Source: Pseudolabrys sp.
GTDB lineage: Bacteria; Pseudomonadota; Alphaproteobacteria; Rhizobiales; Xanthobacteraceae
Direction: 5' to 3'
Assembly (NCBI GenBank): GCA_026125895.1
Contig: JAHCKG010000023.1
Coordinates: 1 to 64,000 of the forward strand
Length of the DNA: 64,000 nucleotides
Positions within the stretch are counted from its first letter, which is position 1. Each line of letters starts with the position of its first letter. The notes beneath the pieces were generated by a model, which did no database searches, was not told the origin of the DNA, and saw nothing but the letters and a program-made list of their open reading frames with translations. Both the position numbers and the translations under genes were made by a program. Of this stretch, positions 47,104 to 58,400 are shown piece after piece.

Positions 47104-47213
47104 TCCGTACCGGCCGACTAGACGGAACCGGTGTTCTTATTTCCCGCCTCATATTGCCGTTCCGCAGAATATCTTTCTATTTAAAGGACATAGCCCAGTA
47201 GGCGGACCTGCTC
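47104..47213 (+). promoter_or_regulatory. Upstream region of cysJ with inverted repeats
   Basis: Contains ttccgt-N13-acggaa (47104-47128) and atatt-N12-aatat (near 47153-47174), both in the format of LysR-type binding sites, in the AT-richer stretch ahead of cysJ. Regulator and exact promoter not identified. Confidence 0.3.
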
Positions 47214-48983
47214 ATGTCATCGATCTTCGCGACCATACCCAAGACGGCTCCCTTCAGCGAAGAGGACGTGGCGCTGCTCAATCAGGTGGTCGGGCCGGCA
47301 AGTCCGATCCAGCGCGCCTGGCTGGCCGGATTCCTGGCTGGCGTCGAGTCGGTGCAGGGCGGCGAAGGCACCGTTGCCGGCGCGCAACCCGCGGCGCCGG
47401 CCAAGCCGGCGGAGCCGATCACCATCGTTTTCGCCAGCGAGTCCGGGAACAGCGAGAAGCTGGCTTCCGACTTCGCCAAGAGCGCGCGCAAGAATGGCCT
47501 CAAGCCGACCCTCATCGACATGGCGGATCTCGAGTCGGCCAACCTGACCGCCGCCAGGAAACTCATCTTCATCGCCGCGACCTGGGGCGAGGGGGAGCCG
47601 CCCGCCCGCGCCGTGCGCACCTATGGCGAACTGATGGCGGACAATGCGCCACGCCTCGACGGCGTCGAATTCGGCGTGCTGGCGCTCGGCGACACCGCCT
47701 ATGCGGAATTCTGCGCCATCGGCAAGGCGATCGACGCCCGCCTCGAGGCGCTCGGCGGCAAGCGCGTCATCGACCGCGTCGATTGCGATCTCGATTTCGC
47801 CAAGCCGGCGGAAAAGTGGATCGGCGACGCCATCAAGAGACTGGCGCCGGAAGACCTGGGCCGCGGCCGCGTCATCGAGGTCGATTTCGGCGTCAAGCCC
47901 GCGGGCTTGCCGAACACCGAGATCGTCGAAGCCGAGGTCACCGATCTCATCAACCTGAACTCCTCGCGCTCCGACAAGGAGACGTTCCATGTTGCGCTGT
48001 CGTTCGACGGCCAGGCGCCGGAGTACAAGCCGGGCGACTCGCTCGATCTCTACGCCGACAACGATCCGGCTTACGTCGATGAACTGCTCAAGCTTGCCGG
48101 GCTGTCCGCCGACGCTCAATTGCGCGACGAACTGATCCGCACGCGCGACGTCACGACCTTGTCGCTGAAGACGGTCGAAACCTACGCGGCGCAGACCGGC
48201 CATACCTATGTGCGGCAATTGCTCGATGCCGGCGAAGCGAAAGCCTGGATCGTCGATCGCCAGCTCATCGACCTGATCGCCGAGTTTCCGACGGTGGTGA
48301 CCGCCGACACGCTGCGGGCGCTGACGCGGCCGCTGGCGCCGCGCGCCTATTCGATCGCATCGTCGCGCGCCGAAGTCGGCGACGAGGCGCATCTCCTGAT
48401 CTCCGCGGTGCGCTATCGCACCAAGGGCCGTGCCCGCAAGGGTGTCGCCTCGAACTACGTTGCCGAGCGCGTCAAGCGCGGCGGCAAGGTGCGCGTCAAG
48501 CTCAAGCCGAACAAGCATTTCGCGCTGCCGGCGACGGACAAGGACGTCATCATGGTCGGCCCCGGCACCGGCATCGCGCCGTTCCGCGCCTTCGTGCAGG
48601 AGCGCCGCGCCACCGAAGCCAAAGGCCGCAACTGGCTGTTCTTCGGCGACCGCCAGTACACCCACGACTTCCTCTACCAGCTCGAATGGCAGGATGCGCT
48701 CGCCGACGGCTCGCTGGCCAAACTCGACGTCGCCTTCTCGCGCGATACGCCGGAGAAGGTCTACGTGCAGCACCGCATTCTCGAGCGCCGCCAGGAGCTG
48801 GTCGAATGGCTGGACAACGGCGCCTCATTCTATGTCTGCGGCGACGCCAAGAGCATGGCCAAGGACGTACGCGCCGCGCTGGTGTCGGCCTATGCCGACG
48901 TCAAATCGCTGTCGCCGGTTGCCGCCGAGCAGGCGGTGGCGCAGCTCGAGAAGGACAAGCGCTACCAGACGGATACGTATTGA
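47214..48983 (+). CDS. cysJ: NADPH-sulfite reductase flavoprotein (alpha) subunit
   Basis: 589 residues. Order: a ~70-residue N-terminal segment, a flavodoxin-like FMN domain (TIVFASESGNSEKLASDFA, near 63; ATWGEGEPPARA), a connecting and FAD domain (RAYSIASSR; GVASNYVAERV), and an NADPH domain (GPGTGIAPFRAFVQERRA; FYVCGDAKSMAKDV), ending KRYQTDTY as in CysJ. Supplies electrons to the hemoprotein encoded next. First gene of cysJ-cysI-cysG. Confidence 0.93.
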   Translation: MSSIFATIPKTAPFSEEDVALLNQVVGPASPIQRAWLAGFLAGVESVQGGEGTVAGAQPAAPAKPAEPITIVFASESGNSEKLASDFAKSARKNGLKPTLIDMADLESANLTAARKLIFIAATWGEGEPPARAVRTYGELMADNAPRLDGVEFGVLALGDTAYAEFCAIGKAIDARLEALGGKRVIDRVDCDLDFAKPAEKWIGDAIKRLAPEDLGRGRVIEVDFGVKPAGLPNTEIVEAEVTDLINLNSSRSDKETFHVALSFDGQAPEYKPGDSLDLYADNDPAYVDELLKLAGLSADAQLRDELIRTRDVTTLSLKTVETYAAQTGHTYVRQLLDAGEAKAWIVDRQLIDLIAEFPTVVTADTLRALTRPLAPRAYSIASSRAEVGDEAHLLISAVRYRTKGRARKGVASNYVAERVKRGGKVRVKLKPNKHFALPATDKDVIMVGPGTGIAPFRAFVQERRATEAKGRNWLFFGDRQYTHDFLYQLEWQDALADGSLAKLDVAFSRDTPEKVYVQHRILERRQELVEWLDNGASFYVCGDAKSMAKDVRAALVSAYADVKSLSPVAAEQAVAQLEKDKRYQTDTY

Positions 48984-48985
48984 AA

Positions 48986-49119
48986 CTTGTCCCGGGCGCG
49001 GTGCGGCACAAAGTGACGCACCGCTGAACCGGGACCGCCCGAAAACCCGAGATTGGAAAGGTCCCGGCTCTGCAGCGCATCATTTCGCTGCGCTCATGCT
49101 GCGCAGCGTCCGGGACAAG
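48986..49119. repeat. Palindromic repeat between cysJ and cysI
   Basis: Bounded by cttgtcccggg and ccgggacaag; inside are gcggtgcgg.../...gcaccgc and gctgcgctcatgctgcgcagc-type hairpins. An intra-operon member of the palindromic repeat population in this window. Confidence 0.55.
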
Positions 49120-49128
49120 AGGCATCAC

Positions 49129-50856
49129 ATGACCGACGAACTCTCGCGTAACGAATACATCAAGGAAGCCAGCGCCTATCTGCGCGGCACGCTGGCCGAA
49201 GGCCTCGCGGAAAATTCGACCGCCGCCATCGTCGAGGACGACCAGCAGCTCGTCAAATTCCACGGCATGTATTTGCAGGACGACCGCGACCTGCGGCCCG
49301 AGCGCACGCGCAAGAAGCTGGAGAAGGCGTTTGCCTTCATGATCCGCGTGCGCATGCCGGGTGGGGTCGTCACGCCACAGCAATATCTGGCGCTCGACCA
49401 CATCGCCCAGACCTACGGCAACGATACCATGCGGCTGACAACGCGGCAGACCGTGCAGCTCCACGGCATCATCAAGTTCAATCTCAAGGCGACCTTGCGC
49501 GCCATGGACGACGTGCTGCTCGACTCGATCGCCGCCTGCGGCGACGTCAATCGCAACGTGATGGCCAATCCCAATCCGTATCAGAGCAAGGCGCACGCGG
49601 AGGCCATCGAGCTCGCCCGCACGATCTCGACGCATCTGATGCCGCGAACTCCGGCCTATCGCGAGGTCTGGCTCGACGGCGAGCGTGTCGCCGGCGGCGA
49701 GGAAGAGGTGGCCGAGCCGATCTATGGCAAGACCTATCTGCCGCGCAAGTTCAAGACCGTGATTGCGGTGCCGCCGTCGAATGACGTCGATGTTTATGCG
49801 CACGATCTCGGCTTCATCGCCATTCTCGATGGCAATGGCGAGGTCACCGGCTGGAACGTCACCGTCGGCGGCGGCATGGGCATGACCCACGGCGAGACCG
49901 ACACCTATCCGCGCACCGCCGATATGCTCGGCTTCTGCGCGACCTCCGACGCGGTGAAAGTCGCCGAGGCAGTGCTGACGGTGCAGCGCGACTGGGGTGA
50001 CCGCAAGAACCGCAAGCACGCGCGGCTGAAATACACCATCGAGGATCGCGGCCTCGATAGCTTCCGCGCCGAGGTGGAAAAGCGCGCCGGTCTCACATTC
50101 GAGGCGGCGAAGCCATTCAAATTCACCTCGACCGGCGACCGTTACGGCTGGTCGCAGGGCGACAACGGCAACGGCCACCTCACACTGTTCGTCGAAAACG
50201 GCCGCATTCACGATCGCCCCGGCGCCGCGCAGATGTCGGCGCTGCGCCTCATCGCGGAGATCCTCAAGGCGATTCCCGGCAGCGATCTGCGTATGACGGC
50301 GAACCAGAACATCATCATCGCCAATGTGCCGACGGCGCGGCAGGCCGAGATCGAGACCATCGCGCGCGAAGCGAAGCTGCTGGCGCCGTGGTCGGGCCTG
50401 CGCCGCAATTCGATGGCTTGCGTGGCACTGCCGACCTGCGGCCTGGCGCTGGCGGAGAGCGAGCGCTATCTGCCGTCGCTGATCGATGCGCTCGATGAAA
50501 GCCTCGGCAAGCACGGCCTGTCCGCCGACGACATCGTCATCCGCATGACCGGCTGCCCGAACGGCTGCGCGCGGCCTTATCTCGCCGAGATCGGCCTCGT
50601 CGGCCGCGGCCCGGGCCGCTATCACCTCTACCTCGGCGCCGCCTTCGACGGCTCGCGCCTGTCCAAGCTCTATCTGCCGGACGTCGATCACGACGGCATC
50701 ATCGCCGCGCTCGATCCGCTGTTCGCCGCCTATGCGGCGGGCCGCGAGAAGGGCGAGCGCTTCGGCGATTTCGTCATTCGGGCCGGCTATGTGGCGAAGA
50801 CCGGCAACGGCGCCGACTTTCACGCCAACACCGGAGCGCAGCGTCCGGCTGCATAA
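49129..50856 (+). CDS. cysI: Sulfite reductase hemoprotein (beta) subunit
   Basis: 575 residues. Six-electron reduction of sulfite to sulfide with siroheme and a [4Fe-4S] cluster. The two sulfite/nitrite reductase repeats are complete, and the cluster/siroheme cysteines are in ACVALPTCGLALAESER and MTGCPNGCARPYLAEIG. Arg-rich sulfite pocket: TMRLTTRQTVQLHGI. ATG 49129 has AAGAGG upstream. Length and motifs fit CysI rather than ferredoxin nitrite reductase. Confidence 0.94.
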   Translation: MTDELSRNEYIKEASAYLRGTLAEGLAENSTAAIVEDDQQLVKFHGMYLQDDRDLRPERTRKKLEKAFAFMIRVRMPGGVVTPQQYLALDHIAQTYGNDTMRLTTRQTVQLHGIIKFNLKATLRAMDDVLLDSIAACGDVNRNVMANPNPYQSKAHAEAIELARTISTHLMPRTPAYREVWLDGERVAGGEEEVAEPIYGKTYLPRKFKTVIAVPPSNDVDVYAHDLGFIAILDGNGEVTGWNVTVGGGMGMTHGETDTYPRTADMLGFCATSDAVKVAEAVLTVQRDWGDRKNRKHARLKYTIEDRGLDSFRAEVEKRAGLTFEAAKPFKFTSTGDRYGWSQGDNGNGHLTLFVENGRIHDRPGAAQMSALRLIAEILKAIPGSDLRMTANQNIIIANVPTARQAEIETIAREAKLLAPWSGLRRNSMACVALPTCGLALAESERYLPSLIDALDESLGKHGLSADDIVIRMTGCPNGCARPYLAEIGLVGRGPGRYHLYLGAAFDGSRLSKLYLPDVDHDGIIAALDPLFAAYAAGREKGERFGDFVIRAGYVAKTGNGADFHANTGAQRPAA

Positions 50857-50982
50857 GAAAGCAGCGCGCCTGCGCAAAGGCCGGGCAGGCGCTGCGCCGC
50901 GCCGATGAAAGGCACGACGAACCAATGGCTTAGGGCTCGGCACAAAGCTTGCTGACCGAGAGACCGAACGAGGACTTCACGC

Positions 50983-52434
50983 GTGACGATGGCCCGCACA
51001 CCCGAAGAGACCCGGCCCGGCAAGATGGCGCCCCTGGCGCGGCTGCCGGTGTTCTTCGCGCTCGCCGGCAAGCGCGTCGTGCTCGCTGGTGGATCGAATG
51101 CGGCAGCGTGGAAGGCCGAGCTGATGCTCGCCGCCGGCGCGCGGCTCGAGGTCTATGCCGAAGAATTCTCCGAGGAGATGCGCGCTGTCGCCGCCGACAC
51201 CGCGGCCGGCACCGTTGCGCTGATCGATCGCGCCTGGACGCCGAACGATCTTGCCGGCGCGGCGCTCGCGATTGGCGCCTTCGAGGATGACGAGGGCGCG
51301 GCGGCGTTCGCCGAAGCCGCGCGCGCGGCCGGCGTGCCGGTCAATGTCATCGACAAGCCGGCTTGCTGCGACTTCTCCTTCGGCGCCATCGTCAACCGCT
51401 CACCCTTGGTCATCGGCATCTCGACCGACGGCGCCGCGCCGGTGTTCGCGCAAGCGATCCGCGCCAAGCTGGAATCGTTGCTGCCCACCGGCTTCACCGC
51501 CTGGGCTGCCGCGGCGTCGCGCTGGCGCGACAAGGTCAAGGCCTCGGGGCTGTCCTTCGCCGGCCGCCGCAAGTTCTGGCAGGTGTTCACCGCGCACGCG
51601 ATGACGAATGCCGAGAGCGCGCCGACGGAAGGCGACTTCGAGCGTTTCGTCGCCGAGGTGAAGGGCCTCGGCGCCGCGGTCGAAAGCGGCACGGTCACGC
51701 TGGTCGGCGCCGGGCCGGGCGATCCGGAACTGCTGACCTTGCGCGCTGTGCGGGCGCTGCAATCCGCCGACGTCATTCTGTTCGACGATCTCGTCTCGCG
51801 CGGCGTTCTCGACTTCGCCCGGCGCGAGGCGCGCAAGCTGCTGGTCGGCAAGACCGGCTTCGGTCCGTCCTGCAAGCAGGAGGACATCAACGCGCTGATG
51901 GTGTCGCTGGCGAAGCAGGGCAAGCGCGTGGTCCGCCTCAAGGGCGGCGATCCCTTGATCTTCGGCCGCGCCGGCGAGGAGCTCGATGCCTGTGCGGCGA
52001 ACGGCATCAAGGCCGAAATCGTGCCCGGCATCAGCGCCGCGCAGGGCGCCGCCGCGTCGCTCGGCCTGTCGCTGACCGACCGCAAGCATTCGCGCCGCCT
52101 GCAATACATCACCGGCCATGCGCAGAATGGCCGGTTGCCTTCCGACATCGACTGGCGGGCGCTGGCCGATCCGGTCACCACCACGGCGATCTACATGCCG
52201 GTGCGGACGCTCGAGACGCTGGTCGCAACAGCACTGCACAATGGTCTCGATCCGGCGACGCCCGCGGCCGCCATTGCCCGCGCCACGCGGCCCGATCAGC
52301 AGGTGGTGCGCGCCGCGATCGCCGATCTGCCGGCGCGGCTCGCCGAGGCGAAGCTGCCCGGCCCGGTGCTGGTGATGCTCGGCGCCACGGTGGGCGCGGT
52401 CGCGCCGGCTCAGCCTGCCGCCGCGCGGATCTGA
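50983..52434 (+). CDS. cysG: Siroheme synthase (multifunctional)
   Basis: 483 residues. N-terminal precorrin-2 dehydrogenase/ferrochelatase module (VFFALAGKRVVLAGGSNAAA), C-terminal uroporphyrin-III C-methyltransferase (VTLVGAGPGDPELLTLRAVR near 238; VVRLKGGDPLIFGRAGEE; EIVPGISAAQGAAA). Makes the siroheme needed by CysI. Start is GTG 50983 or ATG 50989. Its TGA ends two bases from the stop codon of the convergent TPR gene. Confidence 0.95.
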   Translation: MTMARTPEETRPGKMAPLARLPVFFALAGKRVVLAGGSNAAAWKAELMLAAGARLEVYAEEFSEEMRAVAADTAAGTVALIDRAWTPNDLAGAALAIGAFEDDEGAAAFAEAARAAGVPVNVIDKPACCDFSFGAIVNRSPLVIGISTDGAAPVFAQAIRAKLESLLPTGFTAWAAAASRWRDKVKASGLSFAGRRKFWQVFTAHAMTNAESAPTEGDFERFVAEVKGLGAAVESGTVTLVGAGPGDPELLTLRAVRALQSADVILFDDLVSRGVLDFARREARKLLVGKTGFGPSCKQEDINALMVSLAKQGKRVVRLKGGDPLIFGRAGEELDACAANGIKAEIVPGISAAQGAAASLGLSLTDRKHSRRLQYITGHAQNGRLPSDIDWRALADPVTTTAIYMPVRTLETLVATALHNGLDPATPAAAIARATRPDQQVVRAAIADLPARLAEAKLPGPVLVMLGATVGAVAPAQPAAARI

Positions 52435-52436
52435 CT

Positions 52437-55400
52437 TTATCGCAGACTGATGACGTTGCGCGGCCGCGGCTGCGGATGTGGTGTCGCCCGCGGCTTCACC
52501 TGCGGCGGCGGCGCGACGGACCGCGTCGTCACCCGGCGCGGCGCTGTATGCGGCCGGGCCTGTGGCATCGGCACCGCATCGGCATCGGTTGCCTGAGCAT
52601 GGGCGGCCGTGGCCGCCGGCGCTTCGGCGCGCGGTGACGGAGCCGCCGCGGGCGCATCCACCTTGGCTTCCGGCTTCGCCGGCGCGGCGGCGCTGGCCGG
52701 CCCGAGCAAGGCCGGGCTCGGCGGCGGGAAGGTCTCCGGCGAATAGGCGTAGCTGTTGTACTGGTTGTTGCGGATCGGCTGGCTGGCGTCGCGGATGATG
52801 CGGTCGCCCTCGCGGCGGTTCTCGTAGGCGACGCCGCGGCCGGAGAAGTTCGCCGCATAAGCCGGCTTCTGCTCGATCAGCGCATCCGCCGTTGCAATGG
52901 TGCGGTCGAAGTCGCGGCGGTCGGTGGTGAGGCCGCGATCCAGCATGGCGGCGGCGAAATTGGCGTTGAGCTTGATCGCCTGGTTCATGTCGCGGCTCGA
53001 CTTGTCGAAGTCGCGGGTGTCGTAGTGGGCGAAACCGCGGTTGTAGAGCGCCAGCGCATAATTCGGATCGATGGCCAGCGCCGCGTTGTAGTCGGCGATG
53101 GCGCGCTCCAGGTCGCGCTTGTTGCGGAAGGAGAAGCCGCGGTTGTTCAGCGCGCGGGCATTCTTCGGCTCCAGCTTGAGCGCCTGGCTGAAGTTCTGGA
53201 TGGCGCTGTCGAAGTCGCCTTTGGCATCGTAGGCGAGGCCACGGCCGTTATAGGCGTCGGCGAAGTTCGCATCGAGCTTGATCGCCATGTCGTAGTCGGC
53301 AATGGCGCGGTCGAAATCGCGCTTGTCGACATAGGCGCTGGCGCGGTTGAAATAGGCAAGCACGTAATTGGCGTCGATCCGGATCGCCTCGCCGAATTCG
53401 GCGATGGCGTGGTCGGCGTCGCCCTTGTTGCGCAACGCGAAGCCGCGGTTGTTATGGGCGACGGCGTTGCCGGGGTCGAGCTTGAGCGCGGCGTCGAAAT
53501 CGGCGATCGCGGCGTCGTTCTCCCCGCGCAGGCCGCGCGTCGTGCCGCGGTCGGTGAGCGCCGCGGACGACTTCGGATCGAGCTTCACCGCGTGGTCGAA
53601 GTCGGCGAAGGCGCGCTCGGTGTCGCCCTTCATGCGCAGGGCGCGGCCGCGGCTCTGATAGGCCAGCGCCTCCTTCGGATCGAGCCGGATCGACTGGGTG
53701 AAGTCGGAGGCGGCGCGGTCGAAGTCACGCTTGTCGCGCCAGGCGACGCCACGGCGGTAATAGGCCTCGGCGGAGTTCGCATCGTAGCGCAGCGCTTCGG
53801 TGAAGTCGGCGATGGCGCGATCGACGTCCTTGCGCTCGTAGGCGGCGCTGCCGCGTTGCAGATAGGCGAGCGCGAACTTGCCGTCGAGCTTGATGGCATC
53901 GCTAAAGTCGGACGCGGCGCGGTCGATATCGTTCTTCAGCCGATAGGCGATGCCGCGGTTGTAGAAGGCGAGCGCATTGGAGCGGTCGTAGCGGATCGCC
54001 TCGGTCAGATCGATGATGGCCTTGTCGGCGTCACCGGTGGCGCCATAGCTCAGGCCGCGGTCGTAATAGGCGATGGCGAAATCAGGCTTCAGCTTGATGG
54101 CGGCGCCGAAGTCGGCGATGGCGCGCTCGTACTCGCGCTTGGCCTGCCAGGCGCTGCCGCGGTTGTAGTACGCCACGGCATAAGTCGGATTGAGCTTGAT
54201 CGCCTGGTCGAAGCTGGCGATCGCCTGATCGAGCTGACGCTTGTCGCGCAGCGCCAGGCCACGGTTGTAGAAGGCAAAGCCGTTGCCGGGATCGAGCTTC
54301 ACCGCCTGCTCGAAATCGGCCAGCGCGCGATCGACATCGCCGCGGGCGCCGTAGGCGACGCCGCGGTCGTTGTAGGCTTGCGCGAATCCGGGATTGAATT
54401 TCACGGCCTGGGTGAGATCCGCCAGCGCCTTGTCGAAATCGCGGACATTGGCATAGGCGTTGCCGCGGTTGTTGAGCGCGGCGGCGTCGGCCGGCGACAG
54501 CTTCAGCGCGCTCGAATAGTCGGCGGCGGCGGCGGCGTAGTCGCCCTTGTCGTATTTGGCGTTGCCGCGGTTGTAGTAGGCTGCGGCGTAACTCGTGTTG
54601 AGCTTGATCGCCTGGTCGTAATCGGCGATGGCGCGGTCGAGTTGGCCCCTGGCGGCCTGGACGATGGCGCGGTTGTTGAAGAGCGGCGCGTATTGGCCGT
54701 TGATGGCGATGGCCTGGTTGAAGTCGGCGAGGGCGCGGTCGGTGTCGCCCTTGATGCCGAAGACGATGCCGCGGTCGTTGTAAGCCAGCGCCTGGCCGGG
54801 GCTGAGCCGCACGGCCTGGGTCAGGTCGGCGAGCGCCTTGTCGTAGTCGCCCTGGCTCGCCAGCGCATAGCCGCGGGCGCTGTAGGCGACCGGCAGCTTG
54901 CCGTCGATGTTGAGCGCCTGGTTGTACTGCTGGATGGCGCGGTCGAACTCGTTTTTCTCCTGGAACGCGGTGCCGAGATTGTAGAAAGCCTGCGCGTTCT
55001 TCGGATCGAGTTTCACGGTCTGCTCGAAATCGGCGATGGCGCGGTCGAACAGCTCGCGGTCGTAATGCGCCACGCCGCGGTCGTAATAGGCCAGCGCGTC
55101 CTTCGGATTGAGCTTGATCGCGGCGTTGTAGTTGGCAACCGCCTTGTCGATGTCACGCTTCTGATAGAAAGCATTGCCGCGGTTGTAATAGGCGGCCGAG
55201 AAATTCGGATTGATCTTCAGCGCGCGATCGAAATCGGCGATGGCGCTGTCATGATCTTTCTTCGCGGCGGCGGCGATGCCGCGGTCGTTGTAGGCGAGCG
55301 CGAAGATCGGGCTGACCTGGAGCCGGACCTCGTCGTCCTGGGTGTCGCGGTCGTAGCCGCGCTGGCCGCGGATGTCGCTGCCGCGCGGGCTCGCGGCCAC

Positions 55401-58400
55401 CGCATAGCTCGGCGCCAGCTTCACCGCCGCCTCGAAATCGGCGATGGCATGGGCGTAGTCGCGCTTCTCGTAATGCAGGATGCCGCGGTCGTGCAGAGCG
55501 AAGGCGTCCTTGCCGTCGATCTTCATCGCCTTGTCGAAGTCGGCGAAGGCGCGTTCGGTCTGACCCTTGTCGGCGAAGGCGTTGGCGCGGTTGTAGTAGG
55601 CCGCCTCGTAGTTCTCGTTGAGTTTGATCGCTTCGCCGAAGTCGGCGATGGCGCGGTCGGTGTCGCCCTTGCGGCGCCAGGCGACGCCGCGGTTGTTGAA
55701 GGCGACGGCATTGGCCGGGTCGAGCTTGAGTGCGGCGTCGAAATCGGCGATGGCCTTGTCGGTGTCGCCCTTGGCGCCATAGGCGATGCCGCGGTCGTAG
55801 TAGGACTTCACCGAATTCGGATTGAGCTTGAGCGCCTGCGTCAGGTCCTGGATGGCGCGTTCATAGTCGCGCTTGTCGTAATAGGCGATGGCGCGGTTGG
55901 AGAAGGCCATGGCGAAGTTCGGGTCGATCTTGGCGGCCTGGCTGAAATCGGCGATCGCGCGGTCGCGTTCGCCACGCGCGCGCCAGGCGATGCCGCGGCC
56001 GTTATAGGCGGCCGCCAGTTTGCCATCGAGCTTGATGGCCTGGCTGAGGTCGGCGATGGCGCGCTCATAGTCCGGCTTGCCGACATAGGCCTGGCCACGC
56101 GCCAGATAGGCGTCGGCGTTGCCGGGATTGAGCTTGATCACCTGATCGAGATCGCGGATGGCGCGGTCGTTATAGCCGCCGGACTGCAAGGTCTCGCCGC
56201 GATTGAGCAGCGCCGCCGAGAAGCCGGCATTGATGGCGATAGCCTGGTCGAAGTCCTTCAGCGCCTTCTCGGTCTGGCCCTTGGCCTTGTAGGCGAGGCC
56301 ACGGCTGTTATAGGCGAAATCGGAATGCGGATCGGCCTTGATGGCGCGGTCGAAGTCGGCGATGGCGCGGTCGAAGTCGCCCCGCTCCTGGTACAGCGTG
56401 CCGCGGCTCGCCAGCGCCAGCGCGAAGTTCGGATCGAGGCGGATCGCCTGATCGAGATCGGCCAGCGCCTTGGCCTGCTCGCCCTTGCGCAGCCAGAGCT
56501 GCGCGCGGCTGTTGAAGACGCCGGCATAGTTCGGGTTGAACTTGATGGCCTGCTCGTAGTCCTGCAGCGCGCGATCGATCTTGCCGCGCAGCGCATAGGT
56601 GTTGCCGCGCTCGGTGAAGGCGGCGCCGTATTTGGGATCGAGCTTGATCGCCAGGTCGTAATTGGTGATGGCGCGGTCGTAGTCGCCCTTGCCCTGATAG
56701 GCGTTGCCGCGATCGACGTAAGCCGCGGTGAACTTCGGGTCGAGCCGGATGGTCTGGTCGAAATCGGCGATGGCGCGGTCATAGTCGCGCCGTTCGCGAT
56801 AGGCGAGGCCGCGGGCATGGGCGGCGACCGCATCACGTGGGTCGAGCTTAACCGCCTGCGACAGGTCGGCGACGGCGCGGTCGTAGTCGCGCCGCGCATG
56901 GTTGGCGACGCCGCGGTTGTAGTAGGCGGCGCCGAAGTTGGGGTTGAGCCTGATCGCCTGGTCGAAATCCTGGAAGGCGTGTGCGTCGTCGCCCAGGCCC
57001 TGATAGGCGAGCGCGCGGCCGTTATAGGCGGCGGCGTTGTTCGCATCGAGCTTGATTGCCTGCGTGAAGTCGGCGACCGCCGCTTTGAAGTCCCGCTTGT
57101 CCTGGAAGGCGAGGCCGCGGTTGAAGTAGGTGCCCGGATAATTCGGGTTGGCCTTGATCGCCTCGTTGAAGTCGGCGATGGCGCGGTCGTAGTTGCGCTT
57201 CTTCTGGTAGGCGTCGCCACGGTTGGCCAAGGCCGGCGCATAGGCCGGATCGATGCGCAGCGCGGTGTCGTAGTCGGCAATGGCGCGGTCGCCTTCACCC
57301 TTGGCGCCATAGGCCATGCCGCGTTGATTGAGCGCCGCGGTATAATCCGGCTTGATGTTGATCGCCTGGTTGAAGTCGCTGATGGCGCGGTCGTAGTCGC
57401 GCTTCTCGAACAGCACGGTGCCATGCTCGTACCAGGCCTGCGCGTTCTGCGAATCGAGCTTGATCGACTGCTCGAAGTCGGCCAGGCCGCGCTCGAGCTC
57501 GCCGCGCGCGCGATAGGCCAAGCCGCGCTGGAAGAAGGCCAGCGCGTTCTTGCCGTCGAGCTGGATCGACTGGCTGAAATCGGCGATGGCGCGCTCGCCA
57601 TTGCCCTGCGCCTTCAGCGCCAGGCCGCGGTTGTAGAAGGCCTGCGCGTTGCGCGGGTCGATCTTGATCGAGCGGTCGAAGTCGGCGATGGCGCCGTCAT
57701 TGTCGCCGCGGGCGATGTTGACGACGCCGCGGTTGTAATAGGACAGCGAATCCTTGGGGTCGAGCTTGATCGCCTGCGACAGGTCGCTGAGCGCGCGGTC
57801 GTAATCGCGCTTGGCGAAATAGGAGACGCCGCGGTCGTAATAGGCGAGTGCGTATTCGTTATCGAGGCCGATCGCCCGGTCGTAGTTGGTGATGGCGCGG
57901 TCGTAGTCATGCTTGTCGTAATAGGCGTTGCCGCGGTTGTAATAGGCCAGCACGTAATTCGGGTTCAGCAGCACCGCCTGGTCGTAATCCTTGATGGCGC
58001 GATCGGTCTCGCCGCGATTGCGGTAGGCGAGGCCGCGGTTGTTGTAGGCAAAGCCGTCGCGCGGATCGAGCAGAATGGCCTGGTCGAAGTCCTGAATGGC
58101 GCGCTCGACCTGCCCCTTGGCGGCATAGGCGATGCCGCGGTCGTTGAGCGCCAGGATGAAGTCGGGCTTGAGCCGGACCGCCTGGTCGAAGTCCTGGATG
58201 GCGCGTTCGTAGTCGCGAAGGTCACGGTAGGCGAGGCCGCGGGCGTGCAAGGCGACGGCGTCGCCGGCATTGAGCTTGATGGCGCGATCGTAGTCCGGAA
58301 TGGCCCGGTCCGGCTCGCCCTTGGCGCGATAGGCCATGCCGCGATTGAAATAGGCGATGTTGTCGTTGCTGTTGAGCTTGATCGCCGCATCCAGCGTGCC

